64,000 nucleotides of DNA from assembly GCA_965199055.1 (NCBI GenBank), contig CBDAQR010000003.1:558001-622000 (forward strand), written 5' to 3'. The DNA is from CBDAQR01 sp965199055. Lineage in GTDB: Bacteria > Pseudomonadota > Gammaproteobacteria > Pseudomonadales > Halieaceae. Position 1 is the stretch's first letter. Each line of letters opens with the position of its first letter. The position numbers were made by a program, and so were the translations under genes. Shown piece after piece: positions 9,460 through 16,347 of this stretch. The notes under the pieces were generated by a model. The model made no database searches. It was not told where the DNA came from and worked only from the letters and a program-made list of their open reading frames with translations.

Positions 9460-9915
9460 CTAAAGGGTCAGCGTCATCAATTCTTCTGGCAGCTCAGCGT
9501 CGGGCCCGGATTCTTCCAGGGCCTGTTCACGCTCGGCTAACCATAGCTCCTCAGCCCACAGCTCCAGCTTCTTACCCTGGCCTACCAGTACTAGCTTCTT
9601 CTCCAGGCCCGCGTAGTCACGCAAAGGGGCTGGCAACAGGAGGCGACCATTGCTGTCCAGCTCGAGATCGGTGGCATAACCAATCACCAGGCGCTGGAAG
9701 CGTTTTACCGCTGGATTGAGGGCGGGCAGTTCCTGAATCTCCCGCTCGATGCGTTCCCACTCGGGTAGTGGATAGATGAAAAGGCAGCGCGACTGGGTGT
9801 CGATGGTGGCTACCAATTGGCCCTCGCATTGGGTCAGCAATGGCTCGCGCTGACGAGCTGGCATCGCCAACCGTCCCTTCGCGTCCATATTGATGTGCTG
9901 CACCCCACGGAACAT
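9460..9915 (-). CDS. mraZ: MraZ, transcriptional repressor of the dcw cluster
   Basis: AbrB-like DNA-binding protein that forms a ring and represses its own operon. The 151-aa product contains the two expected MraZ half-repeats, DAKGRLAMP near the N-terminus and DSNGRLLLPAPLRDYAGL in the second half. First gene of the operon, directly downstream of a promoter and a repeat operator (see 9968-10020). Start MFRGVQHINMD is standard. Confidence 0.96.
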   Translation of the reverse strand: MFRGVQHINMDAKGRLAMPARQREPLLTQCEGQLVATIDTQSRCLFIYPLPEWERIEREIQELPALNPAVKRFQRLVIGYATDLELDSNGRLLLPAPLRDYAGLEKKLVLVGQGKKLELWAEELWLAEREQALEESGPDAELPEELMTLTL

Positions 9916-9967
9916 GGTTTCTATTCCCCACTCCCTGACTTTCAGTCACCACTAAAAGCCAATTTTT

Positions 9968-9982
9968 CCCACTTATTTCCAC
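9968..9982 (-). promoter_or_regulatory. Predicted MraZ operator (GTGGN repeats)
   Basis: On the minus strand the sequence reads GTGGA-N5-GTGGG, the 5-nt-spaced repeat recognised by MraZ in E. coli and other bacteria. Further GTGG boxes follow downstream in the leader at about 9948-9952 and 9926-9931 with irregular spacing. The core pair lies at the expected transcription start of the mra promoter, consistent with steric repression. Confidence 0.7.
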
Positions 9983-9990
9983 TTTTCGAC

Positions 9991-10020
9991 ACTATAGGGG
10001 CGCGTAGCGTCGATCGTCAA
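9991..10020 (-). promoter_or_regulatory. mra/dcw operon sigma70 promoter
   Basis: Minus-strand TTGACG (10015-10020), 18-nt spacer, TATAGT (9991-9996). It is the best sigma70 match upstream of mraZ, and the start would fall about 9984, at the MraZ boxes. Leader to the mraZ ATG is about 70 nt. Confidence 0.7.
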
Positions 10021-10305
10021 GCAACCGGTTCCGAAAAAAATCAGTAATTTCAGTGAATTACAGGGGTTTTTAGGTGGATTTTGGGAGCAAAGCGTGGAAC
10101 AAAAAGAGCAATAAAACAGCCCTCTATATCCTTTATTTGATAGATTACTTTAAGTTAGGAATTATTTTTTTATTGCAGCAGGGCTTTTATATTCCAAAAA
10201 GGTATAAAAACGCTTAGTCCAGCGTCCAATACACCCGTCAATCGCATCGATTGTCGCGCATCCCCACCAATCGAACTGGAGCAGGATTTGCCGCGCCGGC
10301 CGGCG
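10021..10305. other. AT-rich intergenic spacer, no gene seen
   Basis: About 285 bp between the dcw promoter and the inverted-repeat region, visibly AT-richer than its surroundings at 10090-10200. Short open frames here (for example minus 10162-10428) are not supported: no ribosome site and no recognisable motif. A loose dyad pairs AAAACAGCCCT near 10110 with AGGGCTTTT near 10185, too far apart to call a terminator. Confidence 0.5.
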
Positions 10306-10360
10306 GCTGCGCAACTCGACAAAAATCGCTCCTCGATTTTTCGGACTCGCACAGTGCTCG
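10306..10360 (+). repeat. Hairpin repeat, copy A (direct orientation)
   Basis: Starts GCTGCGCAACTCGAC, then a hairpin AAAAATCG-N5-CGATTTTT (10321-10341), then an ACTCG-xx-CAGTGCTCG tail. The same layout recurs in reverse orientation at 10493-10549 with a different but still self-complementary hairpin, so the two copies support each other as a structured repeat. Confidence 0.65.
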
Positions 10361-10431
10361 CCGTATTCCCGGCCGCGCCACAAATCCTCTTCAGCTCCTT
10401 TATGTTCTCTGGAGGGGACGCGCGACATAAT

Positions 10432-10594
10432 GGCTTGTCGCTCGCAAGCCTCAGGCCGCGTCAGCTGTGCTGTGTACGCCAGCGATTTTTAGCGAGCACT
10501 GCCCGAGTCCCGGTTTTTCGCGCAGCGAAAAACGGTCGAGTTGCGCAGCTGCTGGCGAGTACAGCACAGCTGCGGCCAGCGCGAGCGGCAAGCC
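10432..10594. repeat. Long imperfect inverted repeat enclosing copy B
   Basis: The left arm (10432-10484) carries GGCTTGTCGCTCGC, GGCCGC, AGCTGTGCTGT and CGCCAG. The right arm (10552-10594) carries their complements CTGGCG, ACAGCACAGCT, GGCC and GCGAGCGGCAAGCC in mirrored order. The arms would fold into a stem of about 45 bp with a loop holding hairpin repeat copy B. It lies just downstream of the rnpB 3' end on the minus strand, so it could be a 3' processing or termination structure or a non-autonomous palindromic element. Confidence 0.65.
10493..10549 (-). repeat. Hairpin repeat, copy B (inverted)
   Basis: Minus strand: GCTGCGCAACTCGAC, then the perfect 9-bp stem GTTTTTCGC / GCGAAAAAC with a 3-nt loop (10513-10533), then GACTCG-xx-CAGTGCTCG. 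The flanks match copy A almost base for base, while the stem differs with pairing kept. This is the pattern of compensatory change. Confidence 0.65.
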
Positions 10595-10632
10595 TTGAGG
10601 TCGCTAGTCAGTGGAGAAAAAGAGGGAAAAGA

Positions 10633-10969
10633 GGAGTTGGTCGATAAGCCGGGTTCTGTCGTGGACGATCATTCATCTGCGACAGGCGTCGCCGCCTGCC
10701 TGAAGCGACCTACCCGAATCCACTGCGGGCCGCAGCGACGGATTCCTATTTGGTCTTGCTCCGAGTGGGGTTTACCATTGCCACGCCTGTTACCAGCCGC
10801 GCGGTGCGCTCTTACCGCACCATTTCACCCTTACCTCCGCGAACGGAGGCGGTATCCTTTCTGTTGCACTTTCCGTAGGCTCGCGCCCCCCAGGCGTTAC
10901 CTGGCACTCTGCCCTATGGAGCCCGGACTTTCCTCTGCGCGCAAGCACAGCGATCGCCTGACCAACTCC
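10633..10969 (-). ncRNA. rnpB: RNase P RNA (rnpB), bacterial type A
   Basis: Catalytic RNA that matures tRNA 5' ends with RnpA. Read on the minus strand it has AGAGGAAAGTCCGGGCTCC near the 5' end, CAGGTAACGCCTGG, GTAAGGGTGAAATGGTGCGG, the GTAAGAGCGCACCGC block, and the 3' CGACAGAACCCGGCTTAT element, in family order. The terminal helix pairs GGAGTTGGTC at the 5' end with GACCAACTCC at the 3' end, which sets the boundaries within a few nt. It lies about 10 nt downstream of rsmI, as in Pseudomonas. Confidence 0.96.
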
Positions 10970-10979
10970 GCGGGCAAGC

Positions 10980-11807
10980 CTACCTGCTGAGCAGGTATTC
11001 GTACAGGGCTTTCTTGCGCAGGCCAGTATGCTGCGCCACGATAGCGGCCGCCTTGCGTGGGGGTAGCTCTTCCGCCAGTAACTGCAAGAGTTGCGCGACC
11101 TCAGGCGTAATCTCGCCGGGTTGCTCCCGCGCACCCTCCAGCAACAGCACTATTTCTCCTCGCGCCTGATTGCTGTCGTCGCGTACTTTAGCCAGCAGCT
11201 CTCCCAACGGCATTCGCAAGACCGTCTCAAAGGTCTTGGTCAGCTCCCGCGCTAGCACTGCGAGGCGCTGCTCCCCCATCACCGCACACATATCTGCCAA
11301 GGTATCTTCTATTCGATGAGGCGCCTCGTAAAACACCAACGTCGATTCCACCTCCGCTAACGCCTCCAGTGCACTGCGCCTGGCACCACCGCGCGCCGGC
11401 AGAAAGCCTTCGAAACGGAATCGGTCAGTCGCCAAACCGGCAACCGATAACGCAGCCACAACAGCACTCGCGCCCGGCACCGGCAGCACCCGCCAGCCCT
11501 GTTCGTGGGCATGTCGCAGCAGTTTATAACCCGGATCAGAAATCAACGGCGTTCCAGCATCAGAAATCAATGCCACTGAACCGCCGCCCTCAATCACCCG
11601 CGCGATCCGCTCCAACGCCCCGGAGTCCGAGTGGTCATGATAAGCGAGCATTGGTGTATCAATGCCAAAGTGGCTTAGCAGCGGCCTGCTATGGCGCGTA
11701 TCTTCCGCAGCGACCAGGTCAACCGATTGTAGAGTTTCCACCGCACGGGGTACCATATCGCCCAGGTTCCCGATGGGGGTAGCCACTACATAGAGTCCGC
11801 TTTCCAC
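10980..11807 (-). CDS. rsmI: RsmI, 16S rRNA (cytidine1402-2'-O)-methyltransferase
   Basis: Tetrapyrrole-methylase-fold SAM enzyme that 2'-O-methylates C1402, the same nucleotide RsmH modifies. The TPIGNLGD signature near the N-terminus, AEDTR, and SDAGTPLISDPG are present; 275 aa is typical. The start is a GTG at 11807 with GAGG a few nt upstream on the minus strand. Divergent from lpoA with almost no spacer. Confidence 0.94.
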   Translation of the reverse strand: MESGLYVVATPIGNLGDMVPRAVETLQSVDLVAAEDTRHSRPLLSHFGIDTPMLAYHDHSDSGALERIARVIEGGGSVALISDAGTPLISDPGYKLLRHAHEQGWRVLPVPGASAVVAALSVAGLATDRFRFEGFLPARGGARRSALEALAEVESTLVFYEAPHRIEDTLADMCAVMGEQRLAVLARELTKTFETVLRMPLGELLAKVRDDSNQARGEIVLLLEGAREQPGEITPEVAQLLQLLAEELPPRKAAAIVAQHTGLRKKALYEYLLSR

Positions 11808-11826
11808 TGTGCCTCACTTGTCCTTC

Positions 11827-13614
11827 ATGACCAATAAATTCGCAACCAGCGCCCTGCTGACAGCGCTGCTGATGCTCGCCAGCTGCGCGGAAACCCCTGT
11901 CACGCAGGGCCCGTCTGCGCCGGCTACCACGCCGCAACCGGTGCTACCGCTGCCAACACCGGAGCTAAGCAGCCCAGAAAACCAACAACTCGCCGAAGCG
12001 CAGCGGCTACTTGAGCAGCGCCAACTACTGCCCGCGGCCAGCATACTCAGGGAACTTGAGGGCAGCAAGCTCAGCCCTGGCGAGCAGGCCAGGCTCGCAC
12101 TGTTGAGCGCAGAATTACAACATGTGAAAGGCGATGATGCGCAGGCACTGGCACTACTGGGTCGCGTCGACATTCACTCGCATGAGCTTCCCGCCGCTAT
12201 TCGTTGGGGCACCGTCCAATGGCAACTGCGACTCACCAGAAATGTGCATGGCCCTCTGGCGGCAGCGCAATTTGCCAGCCTCTCATTAAATCAAACCGAC
12301 GATCCGCAGCAACAGGCCATACTTTCCAATTCTATCTGGCAGGACCTCAATCGAGTTGCCCCCGCCGCTCTCGATAGTGCCAGCGGCCGCGCTGAGGACG
12401 CCAGTTGGAGGGGCTGGCTGGAGTTGGCGCTGGCAGCGGCGCAGGTTGCAGACAGCCCGGAAGTACAGGCGGCCGAAATCGAGTTTTGGCAGCAGCGCTA
12501 TCCCGAACACCCGGCAGCACTCAACCCTCCAGGAGGCATCGACATGCTCGCCGACTTGGAATCGAGCGCGCCTGACAAAGTGGTGCTGCTGTTGCCGTTG
12601 AGTGGTGGCCAGGAAAGCCAGGGCCGAGCAGTACTCGACGGCTTCATGGCAGCCCAGTTTGCCGCTAGACAACAAGGCTGGCCCCAACTGGAGATTGCGG
12701 CTCTGGACACCACAGCAGTTGGCACGATTGATGAGGCCTACGATAGCGCGGTCAATGCAGGCGCAGACATTGTGATGGGGCCATTGACGCCCGAACTACT
12801 GAACGGGTGGCGCCCTGCCGCCTCCCTTCCTGTGCCTCTGCTGGCGTTAGAGTGGCCAGACACGGCCGCCATTCAAGCGTGGCATATGGCGCTGGATCCG
12901 CGCGACGAGGGCCGTCAGCTCGCACGCCTGGCCTATGAGCGTGGCGCGCGCAGAGCGCTATTAGTTCGCCCGGAAGGCGCCTGGGGTGACTCCGTCGCCG
13001 AAAGCCTGCTAGAACAGTGGGAAGCCCTTGAAGGCAAAGTGGGAGCCGTCGCCATCTATTCCGGGCAAACCGACTATTCCAGTGCACTAAAAGACGCACT
13101 GAATCTAGCCGCCAGTGAGCAGCGCGCCAGTCGCATGCGCCAAATCGTAGGCCAACAGCTTGAGTTCGCACCACGGCGACGCCAGGACCTGGATGTGATC
13201 TTCTTACTGGCAGAAGACCCCCAGGATGCCAGATCGATTAAGCCCTTGCTCGCATTCCACTACGCCGGAGATCTTCCCGTCTATGCGACATCGCATATCT
13301 TCAGCGGTCGCATCGACCCATCGCGCGACAAGGACCTCAACGGCATCCATACGCTCGCCCTGCCCTGGCATTTACGTGATGGCAACGACCTGGCACAACT
13401 CATTCAGCGGACAGACGGGGACCCACTGCAATCACACTTTCACGCACTGGGCGCCGACGCCTTCCGCATCAATTGGCGGCTGCAGCAACTGGCCGCTGAC
13501 CAGCGCAATAGCGTCAGAGGCTATACGGGTTTGCTGCGTATGGACTCGCAGGGTAGAGTTTATCGGGAACTGGTGCCTGCACTGATACGACGAGGGGTGC
13601 CAGAACCACGTTGA
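11827..13614 (+). CDS. lpoA: LpoA, outer-membrane lipoprotein activator of PBP1A
   Basis: Outer-membrane lipoprotein that reaches through the periplasm to stimulate PBP1A. The 595-aa product from ATG 11827 has a lipoprotein signal with lipobox LASC (Cys20), then a Pro/Thr-rich linker, an N-terminal helical TPR-like region (about 40-210) and a C-terminal periplasmic-binding-protein-like domain beginning near KVVLLLPLSG. The order rsmI / lpoA-yraN-diaA-dolP is the conserved yraL-yraM-yraN-diaA-yraP neighbourhood. An in-frame GTG at 11809 would weaken the signal peptide. Confidence 0.9.
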   Translation: MTNKFATSALLTALLMLASCAETPVTQGPSAPATTPQPVLPLPTPELSSPENQQLAEAQRLLEQRQLLPAASILRELEGSKLSPGEQARLALLSAELQHVKGDDAQALALLGRVDIHSHELPAAIRWGTVQWQLRLTRNVHGPLAAAQFASLSLNQTDDPQQQAILSNSIWQDLNRVAPAALDSASGRAEDASWRGWLELALAAAQVADSPEVQAAEIEFWQQRYPEHPAALNPPGGIDMLADLESSAPDKVVLLLPLSGGQESQGRAVLDGFMAAQFAARQQGWPQLEIAALDTTAVGTIDEAYDSAVNAGADIVMGPLTPELLNGWRPAASLPVPLLALEWPDTAAIQAWHMALDPRDEGRQLARLAYERGARRALLVRPEGAWGDSVAESLLEQWEALEGKVGAVAIYSGQTDYSSALKDALNLAASEQRASRMRQIVGQQLEFAPRRRQDLDVIFLLAEDPQDARSIKPLLAFHYAGDLPVYATSHIFSGRIDPSRDKDLNGIHTLALPWHLRDGNDLAQLIQRTDGDPLQSHFHALGADAFRINWRLQQLAADQRNSVRGYTGLLRMDSQGRVYRELVPALIRRGVPEPR

Positions 13615-13639
13615 CACCGGGTAAACACGGAGGTGACCC

Positions 13640-14029
13640 ATGTCGAATAGCGAGTCGGCGGATAGGCCGAGTGGTAATTCTGCCGGAAGAGCCTATGAAG
13701 CGTCTGCCGCCAGCATGCTCAATCAGGCGGGCCTACGAATCATAGAACACAACTACAGCTGCAAGCTGGGTGAGATCGATCTTGTCTGCGAGGATGCCGG
13801 ACAATTGATATTTGTAGAAGTGAGGCGACGCAGCAACCCGCGCTATGGTTCGGCCGCAGCTTCCGTGACTCGCAACAAGCAGCGCAAACTCATCCGTACC
13901 GCGCAACACTTTCTTCGCTGCCGGCGCCAGTACGCGAAGCACCGATGTCGCTTCGATGTCGTAGCTTTTGATACGCCCCCCGGCGCCCGCGAACGCGTGC
14001 AATGGATTAAGAACGCCTTTACGATGTAG
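13640..14029 (+). CDS. yraN: YraN, UPF0102 endonuclease-like protein
   Basis: Small restriction-endonuclease-fold protein (129 aa) of unknown cellular role. The family core GRAYEASAASMLNQAG, GEIDLVCED and LIFVEVRRRS contains the Asp/Glu-x-Lys-type positions of the fold. A near-perfect Shine-Dalgarno GGAGGTGA (13629-13636) precedes the ATG. Second gene of the lpoA operon. Confidence 0.93.
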   Translation: MSNSESADRPSGNSAGRAYEASAASMLNQAGLRIIEHNYSCKLGEIDLVCEDAGQLIFVEVRRRSNPRYGSAAASVTRNKQRKLIRTAQHFLRCRRQYAKHRCRFDVVAFDTPPGARERVQWIKNAFTM

Positions 14030-14032
14030 CCC

Positions 14033-14629
14033 ATGGATAGGTACGACAGCATAGCCCGCGGTTTCCAGGAAATCATAGAGCTCATCTCCGTTTCGGTAGA
14101 CCCTCTGGCACCGGCATTGGAGAAAGCCGCCGATGTCTGCACCCAGGCATTACTCTCGGAACGTAAAATACTCTGCGCGGGTAACGGTAACGGCGCGACT
14201 GTCGCACAACTGTTTTGCACGTCGCTGGTACATCGCCTGGAGCAGGAGAGACCCGCACTGGCGGCCACTTGCCTCTCTGCCGATGGCAATACACTGGCCG
14301 CCATCGAGACCGCCTCCGGCGCACTCGATGTTTACGCCAGACAGGTACGCGCACTCGGACAGGCCGGAGACGTTTTACTCGCGGTCGCCACCAGTGAAGG
14401 CAATAACAGCCTAATTCAGGCGCTGCGCGCTGCGCGAGATCGCGACATGACCGCCATCGTGCTGAGCGGTGGCGATCGTTCAGACCTTGCCAGTCTGCTG
14501 CACCCGGAAGACATAGAAATTCATGTTCCCAGCAGCAGCGCACCCCGCATCCTCGAGGTGCAGACCATGCTGGTGCACTGCCTTTGCACACTCATCGACC
14601 AGGCCCTTTTCGGAAGTTTTGAACAATGA
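14033..14629 (+). CDS. diaA: DiaA-like SIS-domain protein (DnaA initiator-associating)
   Basis: Single sugar-isomerase (SIS) domain protein of 198 aa, related to GmhA. The SIS phosphosugar loop reads CAGNGNGATVAQLF and a second SIS motif ATSEGNNSLIQAL is present. Its position between yraN and a BON-domain lipoprotein matches E. coli diaA, whose product promotes DnaA loading at oriC, so DiaA is preferred over phosphoheptose isomerase. Function by synteny, not proven. Confidence 0.82.
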   Translation: MDRYDSIARGFQEIIELISVSVDPLAPALEKAADVCTQALLSERKILCAGNGNGATVAQLFCTSLVHRLEQERPALAATCLSADGNTLAAIETASGALDVYARQVRALGQAGDVLLAVATSEGNNSLIQALRAARDRDMTAIVLSGGDRSDLASLLHPEDIEIHVPSSSAPRILEVQTMLVHCLCTLIDQALFGSFEQ

Positions 14630-15198
14630 CCTACCTTTACCGCAGCGTACTGCTGATGGCACTGCTCACCATGACGGGTTGTGGCAGCTTTTTATCATCC
14701 ATCCAATCGGAGCCGATCGAGGATGACCCCGGCGAGCGCACCTACGGCGCCAGAATCGAAGATGAGTCAATCGAAACCAAGGGCAAGGTCAACATCAATG
14801 CGGCCAGCGAAAAACTCTCCAATAGCCACTTCAGTGTAACCAGCTACAACGGCTACGTGCTCATCACCGGCCAGGTACCCGACGCCGAATCCAAACAATT
14901 GGCCACCGACACGGTCCGTGAGATACGAGCCGTTCGCCGCATCTACAATGAACTGGAGATTGCGGGCAACTCCTCGGCCATGACCCGCAGCTCAGACACC
15001 TGGCTCACGACGAAGGTAAAATCGACCCTGTTGGCCGCCTCCGATATTCCCGGCAACCGGGTCAAGGTCGTTACGGAGAACGGCGTGGTCTACCTGATGG
15101 GGCTAGTATCCCAGACGGAAGCTCAACGCATCGAAGAGGCCGCGCGCTCCAGTCAGGGCGTGCAACGTGTCGTAGCTTTGTTTGAGTACATCGACTGA
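14626..15198 (+). CDS. dolP: DolP (YraP), dual BON-domain outer-membrane lipoprotein
   Basis: Lipoprotein that supports outer-membrane integrity at division sites in E. coli. The 190-aa product has a lipoprotein signal with lipobox LTMTGC followed by two BON domains (about 50-115 and 125-190), each with the family's central glycine (VLITGQVPD and VYLMGLVSQ). ATG overlaps the diaA stop as ATGA. Last gene of the operon. Confidence 0.92.
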   Translation: MTYLYRSVLLMALLTMTGCGSFLSSIQSEPIEDDPGERTYGARIEDESIETKGKVNINAASEKLSNSHFSVTSYNGYVLITGQVPDAESKQLATDTVREIRAVRRIYNELEIAGNSSAMTRSSDTWLTTKVKSTLLAASDIPGNRVKVVTENGVVYLMGLVSQTEAQRIEEAARSSQGVQRVVALFEYID

Positions 15199-15255
15199 GC
15201 GCCGCCCCCGATTGGGCCTAATGCTCAGCTAGCGCCATCGGCACCAGCGCGCAGC

Positions 15256-15654
15256 CTATTTCACCACCTTCAGTGAGGGGCGACCATCACCTCGCGGCGG
15301 CGAGGGTGAATCGGGCGAAGGCTGTGGCGGCTCTGGCCAGGGCGCTTCCTCCCCGTCAAAAACCATACCTTGCCCGTTCTCGCGGGCGTAGATACCGAGC
15401 ACCGCCTGCATAGGCACATGCACATCGATGGGAACACCACCGAAGCGCCCATTGAACTGCATGGCATCATTATCGATCAATAGATCGACCACCGCGGCTG
15501 GCGATATGTTAAGAACAATCTGCCCGTCTTTAACATACTGTCGCGGCACCTCTACGCCCGGCTGATCGGCGCTGACCAGAACATAGGGCGTACACTCGTT
15601 ATCGAGAATCCACTCGTAGAGCGCTCGCATGATGTAGGGCCGGCTGGAGGTCAT
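15256..15654 (-). CDS. sspB: SspB, ClpXP specificity-enhancing adaptor
   Basis: Delivers ssrA-tagged proteins to ClpXP. The 132-aa product starts at MTSSRPYIMRALYEW, aligning with SspB N-termini, and has the peptide-binding core DGQIVLNISP and FNGRFGGVPIDVHVP. A Pro/Ser-rich linker leads to the ClpX-binding tail GRPSLKVVK. The open frame extends upstream to a GTG at 15690 overlapping the sspA stop, but homology supports 15654. Confidence 0.94.
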   Translation of the reverse strand: MTSSRPYIMRALYEWILDNECTPYVLVSADQPGVEVPRQYVKDGQIVLNISPAAVVDLLIDNDAMQFNGRFGGVPIDVHVPMQAVLGIYARENGQGMVFDGEEAPWPEPPQPSPDSPSPPRGDGRPSLKVVK

Positions 15655-15689
15655 GGACACAGGGCTGTCTCCCTCGCCCCCATTAGCCA

Positions 15690-16322
15690 CTAGAGACGCA
15701 TCTCCCGTTCCTGCTCCGACAGACTGGCCTGGAACGATTCACGATTGAACAGGGTGTCCATATACGCGAGCAGCGGCTTGGTCTGCTTGTTAGAGCGGAA
15801 ATCGATGCCCAGGGTGGGCAGACGCCAGAGAATCGGCGCCAGACAGCAATCCACCAGAGTGAATTCCTCGCTCATAAAGAACGGCTTCTCGTTAAAGATT
15901 GGCGCAATCGCCAGCAGGCTTTCGCGCAATTCCTTGGTCGACTTCTCAATCACATTGTCGGAGCGGGTGTGCTGAATGGCATCGACCAGCGCGCACCAAT
16001 CCTTCTCTATTCGATGGATGTACAGGCGACTCTCGGCCCGCGCAACTGGATAGACCGGCAACAGCGGCGGGTGCGGAAAACGCTCGTCCAGATATTCCAT
16101 CATCACCTTGGACTCGTACAGCACCAGGTCACGGTCCACCAGCGTGGGCAGAGTATTGTATGGATTCAACTCCGCCAGTTCTGCGGGCGGATGCGCCCGG
16201 TCGATTTCTACCACGTCGACCGTTACGCCTTTTTCGGCCAGCACGATACGAACACGATGACTGTAATGACTCTCGTTATCCGAGAAGAAGGTCATCGAAG
16301 ACCGTTTTGCCACAACGCCCAT
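15690..16322 (-). CDS. sspA: SspA, stringent starvation protein A
   Basis: Glutathione-S-transferase-fold protein that binds RNA polymerase and alters promoter use under stress. 210 aa with N-terminal thioredoxin-like domain (MTFFSDNESHYSHRVRIVL) and C-terminal helical domain; YSHRVRIVLAEKGV matches E. coli SspA. Upstream of sspB, and 25 nt downstream of the cytochrome bc1 genes, as in related gammaproteobacteria. Confidence 0.95.
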   Translation of the reverse strand: MGVVAKRSSMTFFSDNESHYSHRVRIVLAEKGVTVDVVEIDRAHPPAELAELNPYNTLPTLVDRDLVLYESKVMMEYLDERFPHPPLLPVYPVARAESRLYIHRIEKDWCALVDAIQHTRSDNVIEKSTKELRESLLAIAPIFNEKPFFMSEEFTLVDCCLAPILWRLPTLGIDFRSNKQTKPLLAYMDTLFNRESFQASLSEQEREMRL

Positions 16323-16347
16323 GGGCTTTCCCCTTAATCCTAATTTC

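Noticed and set aside
10162..10428. Open frame of 88 codons on the minus strand in the dcw-rnpB spacer
   Set aside because: No ribosome site, no recognisable motif, and it runs across hairpin repeat copy A.
10541..10990. Open frame of 149 codons on the plus strand
   Set aside because: It lies antisense to rnpB, whose sequence is unmistakable.
14033..14629. GmhA phosphoheptose isomerase
   Set aside because: Operon context (yraN, dolP) and altered SIS loop fit DiaA better.
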